The position numbers were made by a program, and so were the translations under genes. A stretch of DNA of 46,378 bases from Clostridiales bacterium (GTDB lineage: Bacteria > Bacillota > Clostridia > Christensenellales > Aristaeellaceae), in NCBI GenBank assembly GCA_004556985.1, contig SFFC01000012.1, forward strand, positions 1 through 46,378, given 5' to 3'. The stretch's first letter is position 1; each line of letters starts with the position of its first letter. The notes below the pieces were generated by a model. That model saw nothing but the letters and a program-made list of their open reading frames with translations, searched no databases and was not told where the DNA came from. Below are positions 6,988 through 14,912 of the stretch, piece by piece.

Positions 6988-8793
6988 ATGAAAAAGATGA
7001 CTTCCGGCGAGCTGCGCAGCATGTGGCTGAATTTCTTCAAGAGCAAGGGCCACGCGGTGATCCCGAGCGCTTCCGTCATCCCGGAAAACGACCCGACCGT
7101 CCTCTTTACCACCGCGGGCATGCACCCGCTGGTTCCCTATCTGCTGGGCAGCAAGCACCCGGCCGGCACCCGCCTGACCGACGTGCAGAAGTGCATCCGC
7201 ACCGGCGATATCGACGAGGTCGGCGATGCGTCCCATCTGACGTTCTTTGAGATGCTGGGCAACTGGTCCCTGGGCGACTACTTCAAGAAGGAGATGATCG
7301 CCTGGAGCTGGGAATTCCTGACCAGCCCGGAGTACCTCGGCCTTGACAAGGACAAGCTGGCCTTCACCGTCTTCGAGGGCGAGGGCGATATCCCGCGCGA
7401 CACCGAGGCCGCGCAGTACTGGATGGACAACGGTGTGAAGCCCGAGAACATCTATTTCCTCTCGCGCGAGCACAACTGGTGGGGCCCGGCGGGCCAGACC
7501 GGCCCCTGCGGCCCGGATACCGAGATGTTCATCATCAAGGATCAGCCGCCCTGCGGCCCGAATTGCTCCCCGGCCTGCTCCTGCGGCCGCTTCCTGGAGA
7601 TCTGGAACGACGTCTTCATGCAGTACAACAAGACCGCCGACGGCCAGTATGTACCGATGGAGAAGAAGAACGTCGACACCGGCATGGGCTTGGAGCGCAC
7701 CATCTGCACGCTCAACGGCGTCAAGACCGTCTATGAGACGGACGCCTTCACCGGCATCCTCGCCAAGATCTCCGAGCTCTCCGGCAAGGGCTATGAGGAC
7801 GACGCGGCGACCACCAAGGCCTTCCGCATCATCGCCGATCACCTGCGCACCTCGACCTTCATCATGGGCGACCCGCGCGGCGTCAGCCCGAGCAACGTCG
7901 ACCAGGGCTATGTCCTGCGCCGCCTGATCCGCCGCGCCGTTCGCTACGGCATGGAGCTGGGCATGGCCGAGGGCTTCACCATCGAGATCGCCAAGGTGAT
8001 CATCGACCAGTATGCCGGAGTCTACCCGGAGCTCAAGCAGAATGAAGCGTTTGTGCTCGATCAGTTCAAGCTGGAGGAGAGCCGCTTCGCGCGCACGCTG
8101 CGCCAGGGCGAGCGCGAGTTTGAGAAGGTCGTCGGCCGCCTGGGCGAGAGCAAGGTCATCGATGGCCTCGACGCGTTCAACCTCTACGCGACCTACGGCT
8201 TCCCGATCGAGATGACCCGCGAGCTGGCGGGAGAGAAGGGCCTGACCGTCGACGAGGAGGGCTTCGCCAAGCACTTCGCGGAGCATCAGAAGAGCTCCCA
8301 CGCGGGCGCGGAGCAGCGCTTCAAGGGCGGCCTCGCCGACCAGAGCGCGCAGACCGCGCGCCTGCATACCGCGACCCACCTGCTCCAGGCGGCGCTGCGC
8401 CGCGTGCTGGGCAACGAGGTCGCGCAGAAGGGCTCCAACATCACCGCCGAGCGCCTGCGTTTTGACTTCAAGTTCGGCCGCAAGGTGACCAAGGAGGAGC
8501 TCGCGCAGGTCGAGGCGCTGGTCAACGAGTGGATTCAGGCGGATGTGCCGGTCGTCATGACCGAGACGACCGTCGAGGCCGCGAAGGCGGAGGGAGCGAT
8601 CGGCCTGTTCGAGAGCAAGTACGGCGAGCGCGTGCGCATGTACACGATGGGCGAGTATTCCAAGGAGATCTGCGGCGGCCCGCACGCCAGCCACACCGGC
8701 GAGCTGGTCAGCTTCAAGATTCAGAAGGAGGAATCCTCCTCCGCCGGCGTGCGCCGCATCAAGGCGGTCATCGGCGCGAAGGCCGAGGATTGA
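6988..8793 (+). CDS. alaS: Alanyl-tRNA synthetase, short form without C-terminal DHHA1 domain
   Basis: 601 residues, against about 870 for typical bacterial AlaRS. It charges tRNA-Ala with alanine. The catalytic part begins at once, with FFKSKGHAVIPSAS and TTAGMHPLVPYLLG (motif 2 region), and GMGLERTICTLNG (motif 3) is present. The editing domain is intact, with HTATHLL and CGGPHASHTGEL supplying the zinc ligands HxxxH and CxxxH. The protein stops right after AGVRRIKAVIG, where the C-Ala (DHHA1) domain would normally start. The CGGPH form resembles the archaeal-like or short AlaRS group. I start at ATG 6988 (GGAGAG upstream); reading further upstream would run into the T-box RNA. The T-box above it supports an alanine role. 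It could be the only AlaRS or a second one. Confidence 0.9.
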   Translation: MKKMTSGELRSMWLNFFKSKGHAVIPSASVIPENDPTVLFTTAGMHPLVPYLLGSKHPAGTRLTDVQKCIRTGDIDEVGDASHLTFFEMLGNWSLGDYFKKEMIAWSWEFLTSPEYLGLDKDKLAFTVFEGEGDIPRDTEAAQYWMDNGVKPENIYFLSREHNWWGPAGQTGPCGPDTEMFIIKDQPPCGPNCSPACSCGRFLEIWNDVFMQYNKTADGQYVPMEKKNVDTGMGLERTICTLNGVKTVYETDAFTGILAKISELSGKGYEDDAATTKAFRIIADHLRTSTFIMGDPRGVSPSNVDQGYVLRRLIRRAVRYGMELGMAEGFTIEIAKVIIDQYAGVYPELKQNEAFVLDQFKLEESRFARTLRQGEREFEKVVGRLGESKVIDGLDAFNLYATYGFPIEMTRELAGEKGLTVDEEGFAKHFAEHQKSSHAGAEQRFKGGLADQSAQTARLHTATHLLQAALRRVLGNEVAQKGSNITAERLRFDFKFGRKVTKEELAQVEALVNEWIQADVPVVMTETTVEAAKAEGAIGLFESKYGERVRMYTMGEYSKEICGGPHASHTGELVSFKIQKEESSSAGVRRIKAVIGAKAED

Positions 8794-8833
8794 TCGAAGG
8801 CCCGATCAGCGCTTGGGCATAACGGGTTTTCAG

Positions 8834-8890
8834 CGCAAAAAGAAGGGAGTCCGGGGAATTGCATCCCTCGGGCTCCCGTTTTGAGTTTTT
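8834..8890. terminator. Bidirectional terminator between alaS and the M13 peptidase operon
   Basis: The stem GGGAGTCCGGGG (8845-8856) pairs with CCCTCGGGCTCCC (8865-8877). On the plus strand it is followed by GTTTTGAGTTTTT; on the minus strand by TTCTTTTT. It lies after the alaS stop and, on the minus strand, 26 bases after the stop of the small ORF at 8904, so the small ORF is inside the transcribed unit. Confidence 0.85.
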
Positions 8891-8903
8891 GGCGGATCAG
8901 GCG

Positions 8904-8984
8904 CTATTGCCCGCCGGCGTAAACCAGTGCCAGCGCAATGAGGGCAAAGCCGATGCCCAGCGTCGAGATCAGGAAGCGCTTCAC
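8904..8984 (-). CDS. Candidate 26-residue membrane peptide, coupled to the M13 peptidase gene
   Basis: Starting with a GTG whose bases overlap the stop codon of the peptidase gene (GTGA), the frame encodes a 26-residue peptide: a short basic start (VKRF), one long hydrophobic stretch (about residues 4-23, rich in Leu, Ile, Ala, Gly) and a small polar end (YAGGQ). This is the make-up of a single-span membrane peptide. It has no separate ribosome site; translation would come from ribosomes finishing the peptidase. It lies before the shared terminator. I do not recognise the family. Chance is possible for such a short frame, but the GTGA overlap, the clean hydrophobic profile and its place before the terminator argue for it. 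Confidence 0.45.
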   Translation of the reverse strand: MKRFLISTLGIGFALIALALVYAGGQ

Positions 8985-11329
8985 CAGATGGACACCCGGC
9001 TTTCCGGCTCGGTCCACATGCCGTCCTCCGGACCGATGCCATAGGTCTCGTAGAACTCCGGCAGCGTCTGCAGAACGCGGTTGCAGCGCAGCTTGTCCGG
9101 CGCATGAACGTCCACGGCGGCCAGATAGGCCCGCAGCTGAGGCGAGGTCGTGGAGGCCCAGGTGTTGGCCATGGAGCGGAAGAGCAGGTCGAGATCCGGC
9201 GCCTCAAGCGCCTGTGCTGCCGTCAGCACGCAGCGGGCGCTGCCCAGGTCGGCGACATTCTCCGAGAGCGTCAGCACGCCGCTGCATGCGACGCCGGGGT
9301 AGGCCTCCTGGCCGTCGTACCAGGCGACCACGGCCTCGCAGCGCGCCTGGAACGCTGCGTAATCCTCAGCAGTCCACCAGTCGGCGCTGTTGCCGTTCTC
9401 GTCGAATTTCGCGCCATTGTTGTCAAAGGCATGCGTGATCTCGTGCGCGATGATGTAGCCGATGCCGCCGAGGTTCGCCTCCCTCGGGGCGTCCACGTCG
9501 TACAGCGGAGATTGCAGAATGGCAGCGGGGAAGGTGATGTCGTTGGCGGCGACGTTGTAGCAGGCGTTGACCGTGAAGGGATACATGGCCCATTCCGTCT
9601 TGTCGACCGGCTCGCTTTGCCGGGCGTAGGCCTCCGCCGCGCTCGCGCGGGCGATGGCGACCGTGTTGGAGAAGAAGGTGCCGCCCTCCTCGGGGGAGAG
9701 AATTTCGGCATCATCCAGGTATGTCTCCCAGCTGTCGGGATAGCCGACCTTGATGCCCATCGTGTCGAGCTTGCAGATGGCCTTCTCCCGGGTGCTTTCG
9801 CTCATCCAGTCGAGCGTCTCCAGGCGCTGCTTGTAAATCGCGATGAAGTCCCGGATCATGTTCTCCACGTCGGCCTTGGCCTCGGCGGAGAAATGCGCGT
9901 CGACATACGCGCGGCCGAGATAATCGGCGAGCAGGCTCTGCACCAGCTGCGCGGCGATCTGCTCGTCGCTCTGGCGGGCGTCCACGCCGTAGTAAGCCAG
10001 CGTGAAGTCGAAGCTGGCCTCCAGGAAGGCTTTGTTCAGCGTCGTGCCGACGCTCAGCAGCAGGCCCTGGCGCGCGACCGCCTTGAGCGTATCCAGATGC
10101 GCGTCGTCAAACAGCGCCGCCGCCGCTTCGAGCGCGCCCGTATCCATGACCAGAATCCGGTCGGTGGGCGCCATGCCGGTCAGCGCGTAGATGGGCGCAA
10201 GGTCGACGTTCGGGAAGAGCACATCGAGCGCCTCGGGCGTGTAGAGGTTGTAGATCCTGTCTACATCGCCGTATTCCTGCGGATCCAGCGAGGCGGCCGA
10301 AATGGCCTTTTCTGCCTCGTAGACGAGCTGCGCCTGCGCCTGCGCGTCCTGCGCGCCCAGGCCGGAGAGCTCAAAGAGCGTTTCGAGGTAACCGAGGTAG
10401 ATCTGCGTCTGCTCCGGCGTGCCGTTCAGGTAGAAGTCCTTGTCCATCATCGCGCCCACGCCGGAGAAGGTGACGATATGCTGCGCGGAATTGGCCAGAT
10501 CGGTGGTGACGCCGTAGCCCAGCAGCGTCGGGAAGCCCAGCTCGGCGGTGATCAGGGCGTCGGCCTCCATCAGCTCTTCGAGCGTCGCGGCGGAGGCGAT
10601 AGCGTCGAGGTATGCCTGAATCGGCGCGATGCCCTCCTGCTCGCGGTGGCCGGTGTCGAGCACGCAGTCGTAGAGCGCCTTGATCTTGGCCTCGGCGCTG
10701 CCGGGCACTTGCGCCTGCGCGTCGATGTCGGCGATCAGCGCCGCAACCTGCTCGTTGACCGTGAGCGTCAGGCCGTAAAACGGGCCGTTGATCGACAGGC
10801 CCGCCGGAATGTCGGAGGCGTTCAGCCAGTCGCGGTTGATCGTGGCGTAGAAGTCGTCGCGAAGATTCCCGCCCAGATAGGCGTAGACGCGGCGGATCAG
10901 GCTGTTCAGCTCGTCCCGCGTGACGGGCGCGTCGGGGAAGAGCTGACCGCTGCCGTCGCCCACAGCGATGCCGGCGGCGAGCACGTCGCCGATCGCCTCT
11001 TCCGCCCAGGCGGGCAGGTCGTCAAACGCGATGCCGGCGGCCATGCGCGCGCTGTCCCCCTCGGGCGCGGGCAGCGCGCCGAATGCGCGGCGCAGCATCA
11101 ACAGCGCGTTGATGCGGGTCAGGGCCGCCTGCTCCTCCATCGGCCCGGCCGGCGTATCCGCCAGCAGTTCCGCGCGCTGCACGCTGGGGGCATAGTCGTC
11201 CGCGGCGGCAAGCAGCAGGTCCGCCGCCTCGCCGCAGGTCAGCGTGTCCATCCCCTCTGCAAGGGCCGCTGCAGCAAAGAGCATCAGCAGCGTCAGCAGC
11301 AGGGTCATTCCTCTTTTCCAATTCCTCAT
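8981..11329 (-). CDS. Secreted M13 (neprilysin/PepO-type) zinc metallopeptidase with SLH-like N-terminus
   Basis: 782 residues. A signal peptide covers about residues 1-26 (cleavage after ALA). An S-layer-homology-like region follows to about residue 140: FDDLPAWAEEAIGDVLAAGI, then GQLFPDAPVTRDELNSLI, the hallmark SLH pattern. The M13 N-terminal domain starts at RDDFYATINRDWLN. The zinc site HEITHAFDNNG lies near residue 627 and the third-ligand motif ENVADLG near 689. The C-terminus ends in a short hydrophobic VSIW, as is usual for M13 enzymes. It should cleave peptides at the cell surface, held to the wall by the SLH part. The ATG at 11329 has AAAGGAGAA upstream; the longer frame to 11512 has no ribosome site and would mask the signal peptide. 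A -10-like TATAAT on the minus strand is at 11400-11405. Confidence 0.92.
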   Translation of the reverse strand: MRNWKRGMTLLLTLLMLFAAAALAEGMDTLTCGEAADLLLAAADDYAPSVQRAELLADTPAGPMEEQAALTRINALLMLRRAFGALPAPEGDSARMAAGIAFDDLPAWAEEAIGDVLAAGIAVGDGSGQLFPDAPVTRDELNSLIRRVYAYLGGNLRDDFYATINRDWLNASDIPAGLSINGPFYGLTLTVNEQVAALIADIDAQAQVPGSAEAKIKALYDCVLDTGHREQEGIAPIQAYLDAIASAATLEELMEADALITAELGFPTLLGYGVTTDLANSAQHIVTFSGVGAMMDKDFYLNGTPEQTQIYLGYLETLFELSGLGAQDAQAQAQLVYEAEKAISAASLDPQEYGDVDRIYNLYTPEALDVLFPNVDLAPIYALTGMAPTDRILVMDTGALEAAAALFDDAHLDTLKAVARQGLLLSVGTTLNKAFLEASFDFTLAYYGVDARQSDEQIAAQLVQSLLADYLGRAYVDAHFSAEAKADVENMIRDFIAIYKQRLETLDWMSESTREKAICKLDTMGIKVGYPDSWETYLDDAEILSPEEGGTFFSNTVAIARASAAEAYARQSEPVDKTEWAMYPFTVNACYNVAANDITFPAAILQSPLYDVDAPREANLGGIGYIIAHEITHAFDNNGAKFDENGNSADWWTAEDYAAFQARCEAVVAWYDGQEAYPGVACSGVLTLSENVADLGSARCVLTAAQALEAPDLDLLFRSMANTWASTTSPQLRAYLAAVDVHAPDKLRCNRVLQTLPEFYETYGIGPEDGMWTEPESRVSIW

Positions 11330-11527
11330 CGAAGGGTTCTCCTTTCGTTCGATTGATCTGCGGCCTCTCTGCCGCGGGGCATCCCTTGTGATGAATCCCA
11401 TTATACGGCAAATCCGCGCGCAGCGACAGGAGGATTTTGCAGGGAAACGTGTCAATTCTTGAGAATGCGGCCCGCGTGGGGCTGCTTTGCGCGCGGGGAA
11501 AGAATCGGCCAAGCGCCGAGGCGGGGC

Positions 11528-11557
11528 TTGACAAACGCAAGGAGGAAAAGATAAAAT
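11528..11557 (+). promoter_or_regulatory. Promoter of the YheO/DauR-like regulator gene
   Basis: TTGACA -35, an 18-base spacer and TAAAAT -10. The gap 11330-11624 between the divergent M13 and regulator genes holds this promoter and the weak minus-strand -10; I see no palindromic operator in it. Confidence 0.7.
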
Positions 11558-11624
11558 TGGGAAACCGGGGTAAAGTCTGCGCTTTGCGCCCGATGAAGAC
11601 TATCTGCAAAGACGGGATGGAGCA

Positions 11625-12311
11625 ATGGATAAAGGATACGAGAAGCTGCTGGTCAATATCATGAAGCTGATTGCGGCGGAGTTTGGGCCGCAATGCGAGA
11701 TTGTGCTGCATGACTGGTCAAAGGAATACGACAAGACGATTATCGCCATCGAAAACGGGCATGTCTCCGGCCGCAAGGTCGGCGATGGAGGCAGCAACCT
11801 GGGGCTTGAGGTGATGCGAGGGACATCGGACGGCTCCAACCAGCTGAACTATCTGACGCAGCTCAGCGACGGGCGGATGCTGCGCTCCTCCTCGCTGTAC
11901 CTGGAGGACGAGGAAGGGAAGAAGATCGGCGCGCTGTGCATCAACCGGGATATCACGGATTACATCCGGATGCAGAATCAGCTCTCGGAGATCACGATGG
12001 TGCCCAACGGCGTGCCGGGCGGCAACATGGAGACCCGGGAATTCTTCACCACGGATGTCAACGAGCTGTTGGATTACCTGCTCTCCGAGAGCATCCGCCA
12101 GGTGGGCAAGTCCCCCTCGCAGATGAACAAGGAGGAGAAAAAGAAGGTGATCAGCCAGCTGGACCGCAAGGGCGCACTGCTGATTACGAAGTCCGGCCCG
12201 AAGATCTGCCAGGCGCTGGGCATCTCCAAATTCACGCTCTACAACTATCTCGAGGAGATTCACAAGCAGCAGGACGACCAGGCTGCGCAGGAGGACGCCG
12301 GGAAGGAATGA
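11625..12311 (+). CDS. PAS/HTH transcriptional regulator, YheO/DauR-like
   Basis: 228 residues. The N-terminal two thirds form a YheO-type PAS sensor domain: CEIVLHDWSKEYDKTIIAIE (about 24-43) and the strand pair RMLRSSSLYL...KIGALCINRD. The C-terminal part (about 150-215) is the HTH_22 DNA-binding domain: RKGALLITKSGPKICQALG, then ISKFTLYNYL as the recognition helix. Named relatives include DauR, the repressor of D-arginine use, so an amino-acid-like ligand is plausible. No membrane segment is present. It stands directly before the ridA/TRAP locus, separated by a terminator, and is the obvious candidate regulator of that locus; this is inference from position. The start has GGAG shortly upstream. 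Confidence 0.85.
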   Translation: MDKGYEKLLVNIMKLIAAEFGPQCEIVLHDWSKEYDKTIIAIENGHVSGRKVGDGGSNLGLEVMRGTSDGSNQLNYLTQLSDGRMLRSSSLYLEDEEGKKIGALCINRDITDYIRMQNQLSEITMVPNGVPGGNMETREFFTTDVNELLDYLLSESIRQVGKSPSQMNKEEKKKVISQLDRKGALLITKSGPKICQALGISKFTLYNYLEEIHKQQDDQAAQEDAGKE

Positions 12312-12337
12312 GCCTTTCCGCCGAACAAAAACATAAG

Positions 12338-12402
12338 CAGGGCTGCTGCCCCGGTCTTTCCCGCATCGGCGGGACGCCGGAGGCCGCAGCCCTGTTTGTT
12401 TG
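12338..12402 (+). terminator. Terminator of the YheO-like regulator gene
   Basis: A long hairpin: CAGGGCTGC pairs with GCAGCCCTG, with an inner CCGC/GCGG helix, followed by TTTGTTTG. Confidence 0.85.
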
Positions 12403-12479
12403 ATATGGGGGTTTGAGATCGCCGGCCTCGTGCGCCGGAGCGCGAAGCCCGGCAGAGCCGTTCGGAAGCGGAGGCGGCC

Positions 12480-13070
12480 TCAGGCTGCTGAGCGCGTGTT
12501 GCGCCGGGTGTGCAGCAGCGAACGCAGGGAGGCGTTCAACCCCTGCTGCAGGCGCGTGAAGCGCAGGCCCGTGTGCGCCTCGAGAAAGGCCTTCAGCACG
12601 GCCGCCTGGCCGCCGGAGAGGCTTTGCGGCGGAAAGAGGAACGCAGCCTCCGGGCCGATGAAATAATACAGCCCGCTCCGATGCTCCACGAGCCTGTGGC
12701 AACCGGAATACGCATAGAACTCGCCCGGGCCGTCAAAGCCCTTGGCCGTGACCCGGAAGCCTTCCTCCTCAAAGCGGAAGATGGAACAGGGGAAGCCGCG
12801 GCCGGAAGCCTGAATGCCTTTGACGATCTTCTCTGCGCGCCATTTGGCGGGCAGATTCAGAAACAGCAGCGCAAAGCAGCCATAAGCCGAGAAGAGATAG
12901 TGAAACGGCGCGCGGATGTCCCCGATCAGATGCGTGCCCAGCAGCAGGCAGACGGCGGCCGTCAGCACCTGAACGGCCTTCTTGCGCCCGTGCGTGGCTG
13001 AATACTGCACATAGGACATGGCGGAGATGGTCTCAGGCGTGTGCTGAACCTCGATCGTAAAGCCGCTCAT
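12480..13070 (-). CDS. YcxB-like family membrane protein
   Basis: 196 residues. After a short N-terminal strand region, two hydrophobic segments (about 33-49 and 55-74) span the membrane. The C-terminal half is a soluble YcxB-like domain with FRFEEEGFRVTAKGF and a hydrophobic-aromatic strand, YSGCHRLVEHRSGLYYFIG. The function of this family is not known. It lies 15 bases downstream of ridA on the same strand and is surely co-transcribed with it. GGAG precedes the ATG at 13070. The tail (about 165-196) is rich in Arg and Ser. The downstream part of this operon ends against the converging regulator gene; I see no clear minus-strand terminator there. Confidence 0.7.
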   Translation of the reverse strand: MSGFTIEVQHTPETISAMSYVQYSATHGRKKAVQVLTAAVCLLLGTHLIGDIRAPFHYLFSAYGCFALLFLNLPAKWRAEKIVKGIQASGRGFPCSIFRFEEEGFRVTAKGFDGPGEFYAYSGCHRLVEHRSGLYYFIGPEAAFLFPPQSLSGGQAAVLKAFLEAHTGLRFTRLQQGLNASLRSLLHTRRNTRSAA

Positions 13071-13085
13071 GGTCGCGTCTCCGGC

Positions 13086-13547
13086 TTATTCGTACTCGAC
13101 GAGCACTTCGATCTCCACGGCGATGTTGCCCGGCGTCGCGTTCACGCCGATGGCCGTGCGGGCCGGCAGACCGCGCTCCTCGCCGAACAGATCAAGGAGC
13201 AGCTGGGAGCCGCCGTTGACAACCTGCGGCTGCTGCGCAAAGTCATCCGCGCTGTTGACGAAGGCGAGCACCTTGACAAAGCGCTTGATGCGGTTGAGAT
13301 CGCCGAGCTTCGCGTTCAGGTTGGCCAGCAGGTTGAGCATGCAGCGCCTGGCGGCCTCCTGGCCCTGCTCCAGCGTCAGCTCCTTGCCCAGCTTGCCCTC
13401 GATGCTCGTGCCGTTCTGCTGCGGGCCACAGCCGGAGCAGTACAGAAAATGCTCGCCAAACTCCATCACGGGCGTGTACAGGCCGCCCTTCGCCGGCGGC
13501 GTCGGCAGCGTGATGCCCAGCTCCTTCATTTTCGCATAAACGTCCAT
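13086..13547 (-). CDS. RidA/YjgF-family enamine/imine deaminase
   Basis: 153 residues, the longer form of the RidA family. RidA proteins hydrolyse reactive enamines such as 2-aminoacrylate, which PLP-dependent Ser/Thr-type enzymes release. LPARTAIGVNATPGNIAVEI contains the conserved substrate-binding Arg and the closing strand with Glu; FLYCSGCGPQQNGT and EQGQEAARRCMLNLLANL are the other typical segments. AAAGGAGGAAG precedes the ATG at 13547. It is divergent from the TRAP operon that encodes a PLP enzyme, which suits a detoxifying or deaminating role in the same pathway (inference). Confidence 0.9.
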   Translation of the reverse strand: MDVYAKMKELGITLPTPPAKGGLYTPVMEFGEHFLYCSGCGPQQNGTSIEGKLGKELTLEQGQEAARRCMLNLLANLNAKLGDLNRIKRFVKVLAFVNSADDFAQQPQVVNGGSQLLLDLFGEERGLPARTAIGVNATPGNIAVEIEVLVEYE

Positions 13548-13616
13548 CCGATCTTCCTCCTTTATGATGTATGCGGGTGTTGCGGGGCCGGAGGGAAGGC
13601 CCCGCAGCCCCGCGAA

Positions 13617-13633
13617 TCAAACTATTAGTTTGA
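13617..13633. promoter_or_regulatory. 17-bp palindrome in the ridA leader, probable operator
   Basis: TCAAACTATTAGTTTGA is a perfect inverted repeat with 8-bp arms and one central base. It starts about 15 bases downstream of the ridA -10 box, a usual place for a repressor to block elongation or initiation. A second structure, a 9-bp hairpin (TGCGGGGCC/GGCCCCGCA, 13581-13606), follows in the same leader before the ribosome site. Confidence 0.6.
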
Positions 13634-13647
13634 CACCTATCGTATTC

Positions 13648-13675
13648 AGTATAGCACATAAATGGCCGCGGTCAA
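13648..13675 (-). promoter_or_regulatory. Promoter of ridA-ycxB
   Basis: On the minus strand: TTGACC, a 16-base spacer and TATACT. Confidence 0.75.
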
Positions 13676-13747
13676 GGCAAAAAAGAAAGTTTTTTTCTGA
13701 CAAAAAAGAAGAATCAGAAATTTTTTCAGGAAATTGGCTGTGTACTA

Positions 13748-13776
13748 TTGACAAGAGGGGATACCGGGATTAAAAT
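13748..13776 (+). promoter_or_regulatory. Promoter of the TRAP transporter operon
   Basis: TTGACA, 17 bases, TAAAAT. Upstream, an inverted repeat TTTCTGA...TCAGAAA (13694-13720, 13-base spacing) lies about 28 bases before the -35 and could be an activator site. Confidence 0.8.
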
Positions 13777-13787
13777 CAAATCAACAA

Positions 13788-13807
13788 TTTCGACGGAAAT
13801 GTCGAAA
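13788..13807. promoter_or_regulatory. Inverted repeat in the dctP leader
   Basis: TTTCGAC and GTCGAAA, 7-bp arms with 6 bases between, lie between the -10 box and the AGGAGG ribosome site of dctP. It could be an operator or an RNA hairpin that covers the ribosome site; the sequence does not decide. Confidence 0.45.
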
Positions 13808-13823
13808 AAAAGGAGGATGCCCT

Positions 13824-14816
13824 ATGAAGAAGATCCTTTGCCTCGTCATGGCCCTGACTTTTTGTCTGGCGATGACCGCTGCCGCCAGCGCCGCGACGTA
13901 TGAGCTGACGTACAGCACGCCGCTGGCGCAGACGCAGAGCTCCACCATCTATTTTGACAAGGCGCTTGACAAAATCGAGGAGCTGACCAACGGCGACATC
14001 ACCTTCTCGCGCACCTATGCGGGCACGCTGGGCAGCGAGCATGACCTGGGCGTCATGGTCACCAACGGCGACATTGACCTCACCTGCGTGGGCCCGGGCC
14101 AGTGGTCCGATTGGGACGAGGCCTTCAAGGTCTTTGACTGCCCGTTCGCCTTCGTCGACTTTGACCACTTCGACCGCCTGCTCGCTTCCGAGGACTATCA
14201 GGCGTGGCTCACGACGCACGGCGATGCGCTCAACCTCAAGTTCGTGGTGACCTTCAACCAGGCGTTCAAGGGCATCATCAACAAGGTGCGCGACGTGTAT
14301 TCCACCGCGGACCTGGCGGGCCTCAAGCTGCGCGTGCCGGATTCCGCTTCCCTGATCGAGATCGGCAACGCGATGGGCTACACCGCGACGCCGACCGCCG
14401 CTGCGGATCAGTACATGAGCCTGTCCCAGGGCATCGTCGACGGCGCCGATCACGCGCTGTGGGCGCATGAGAGCTGGAAGCTCACCGAGATTGCCAAGCA
14501 CTACTCCGAGACGAACCATGCGCTCCAGTGCGTGTTCTTTGTGATGAACAAGGATTCCCTGGCCAGCCTGCCGGAGGAGTATCAGCAGATCGTTCTCGAC
14601 GCCTTTGCCGAGTGCGAGCGGGATCTCGCCGCCCAGACCCGTCTGGATGCCGAGAATTCCTACGAGATCGCCGAGGCGGACGGCGTGAAGATCATCCCCT
14701 ACGAGGAGATCGACGTCGAGTCCTTCAAGACCGCGCTCCAGCCGATCATCGACAGCTACTCTGCGCTGGATCCGGAGCTCTACGGCATCATCCAGGCGAC
14801 TGCTGCCGCGAACTGA
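13824..14816 (+). CDS. dctP: TRAP transporter substrate-binding protein (DctP family)
   Basis: 330 residues. A signal peptide (1-26, cleavage after ASA) is followed by the DctP-type binding protein fold: YSTPLAQTQSSTIYFDKAL, FSRTYAGTLGSEHDLGVMV, and near residue 168 the conserved Arg in LKLRVPDSASLIEIGNAMG that usually grips a substrate carboxylate. QGIVDGADHALWAHESWK is the usual second-lobe segment. The signal has no lipobox Cys at the cleavage site, so the protein is not an obvious lipoprotein. It delivers a carboxylate-bearing compound to DctQM. AGGAGG precedes the ATG. A terminator-like hairpin after the gene may give more binding protein than permease. Confidence 0.92.
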   Translation: MKKILCLVMALTFCLAMTAAASAATYELTYSTPLAQTQSSTIYFDKALDKIEELTNGDITFSRTYAGTLGSEHDLGVMVTNGDIDLTCVGPGQWSDWDEAFKVFDCPFAFVDFDHFDRLLASEDYQAWLTTHGDALNLKFVVTFNQAFKGIINKVRDVYSTADLAGLKLRVPDSASLIEIGNAMGYTATPTAAADQYMSLSQGIVDGADHALWAHESWKLTEIAKHYSETNHALQCVFFVMNKDSLASLPEEYQQIVLDAFAECERDLAAQTRLDAENSYEIAEADGVKIIPYEEIDVESFKTALQPIIDSYSALDPELYGIIQATAAAN

Positions 14817-14826
14817 TTTCCTTCCC

Positions 14827-14861
14827 GGGGCCGGCTGCCGGATGCAGCCGGCCCCTTTTTT
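14827..14861 (+). terminator. Intra-operon terminator/attenuator after dctP
   Basis: A 12-bp perfect stem, GGGGCCGGCTGC/GCAGCCGGCCCC, loop of 5, followed by six T. Partial read-through would explain a higher level of binding protein than of membrane subunits. Confidence 0.88.
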
Positions 14862-14912
14862 GAAAGAAGGCGTTGGGTTTCCTTGTGATATTGAGAGAGG
14901 GGTAGGATTCTC

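Noticed and set aside
11330..11512. A 61-residue N-terminal extension of the M13 peptidase
   Set aside because: It would place a basic, Cys-rich stretch before a clear signal peptide; the ATG at 11329 has a good ribosome site.
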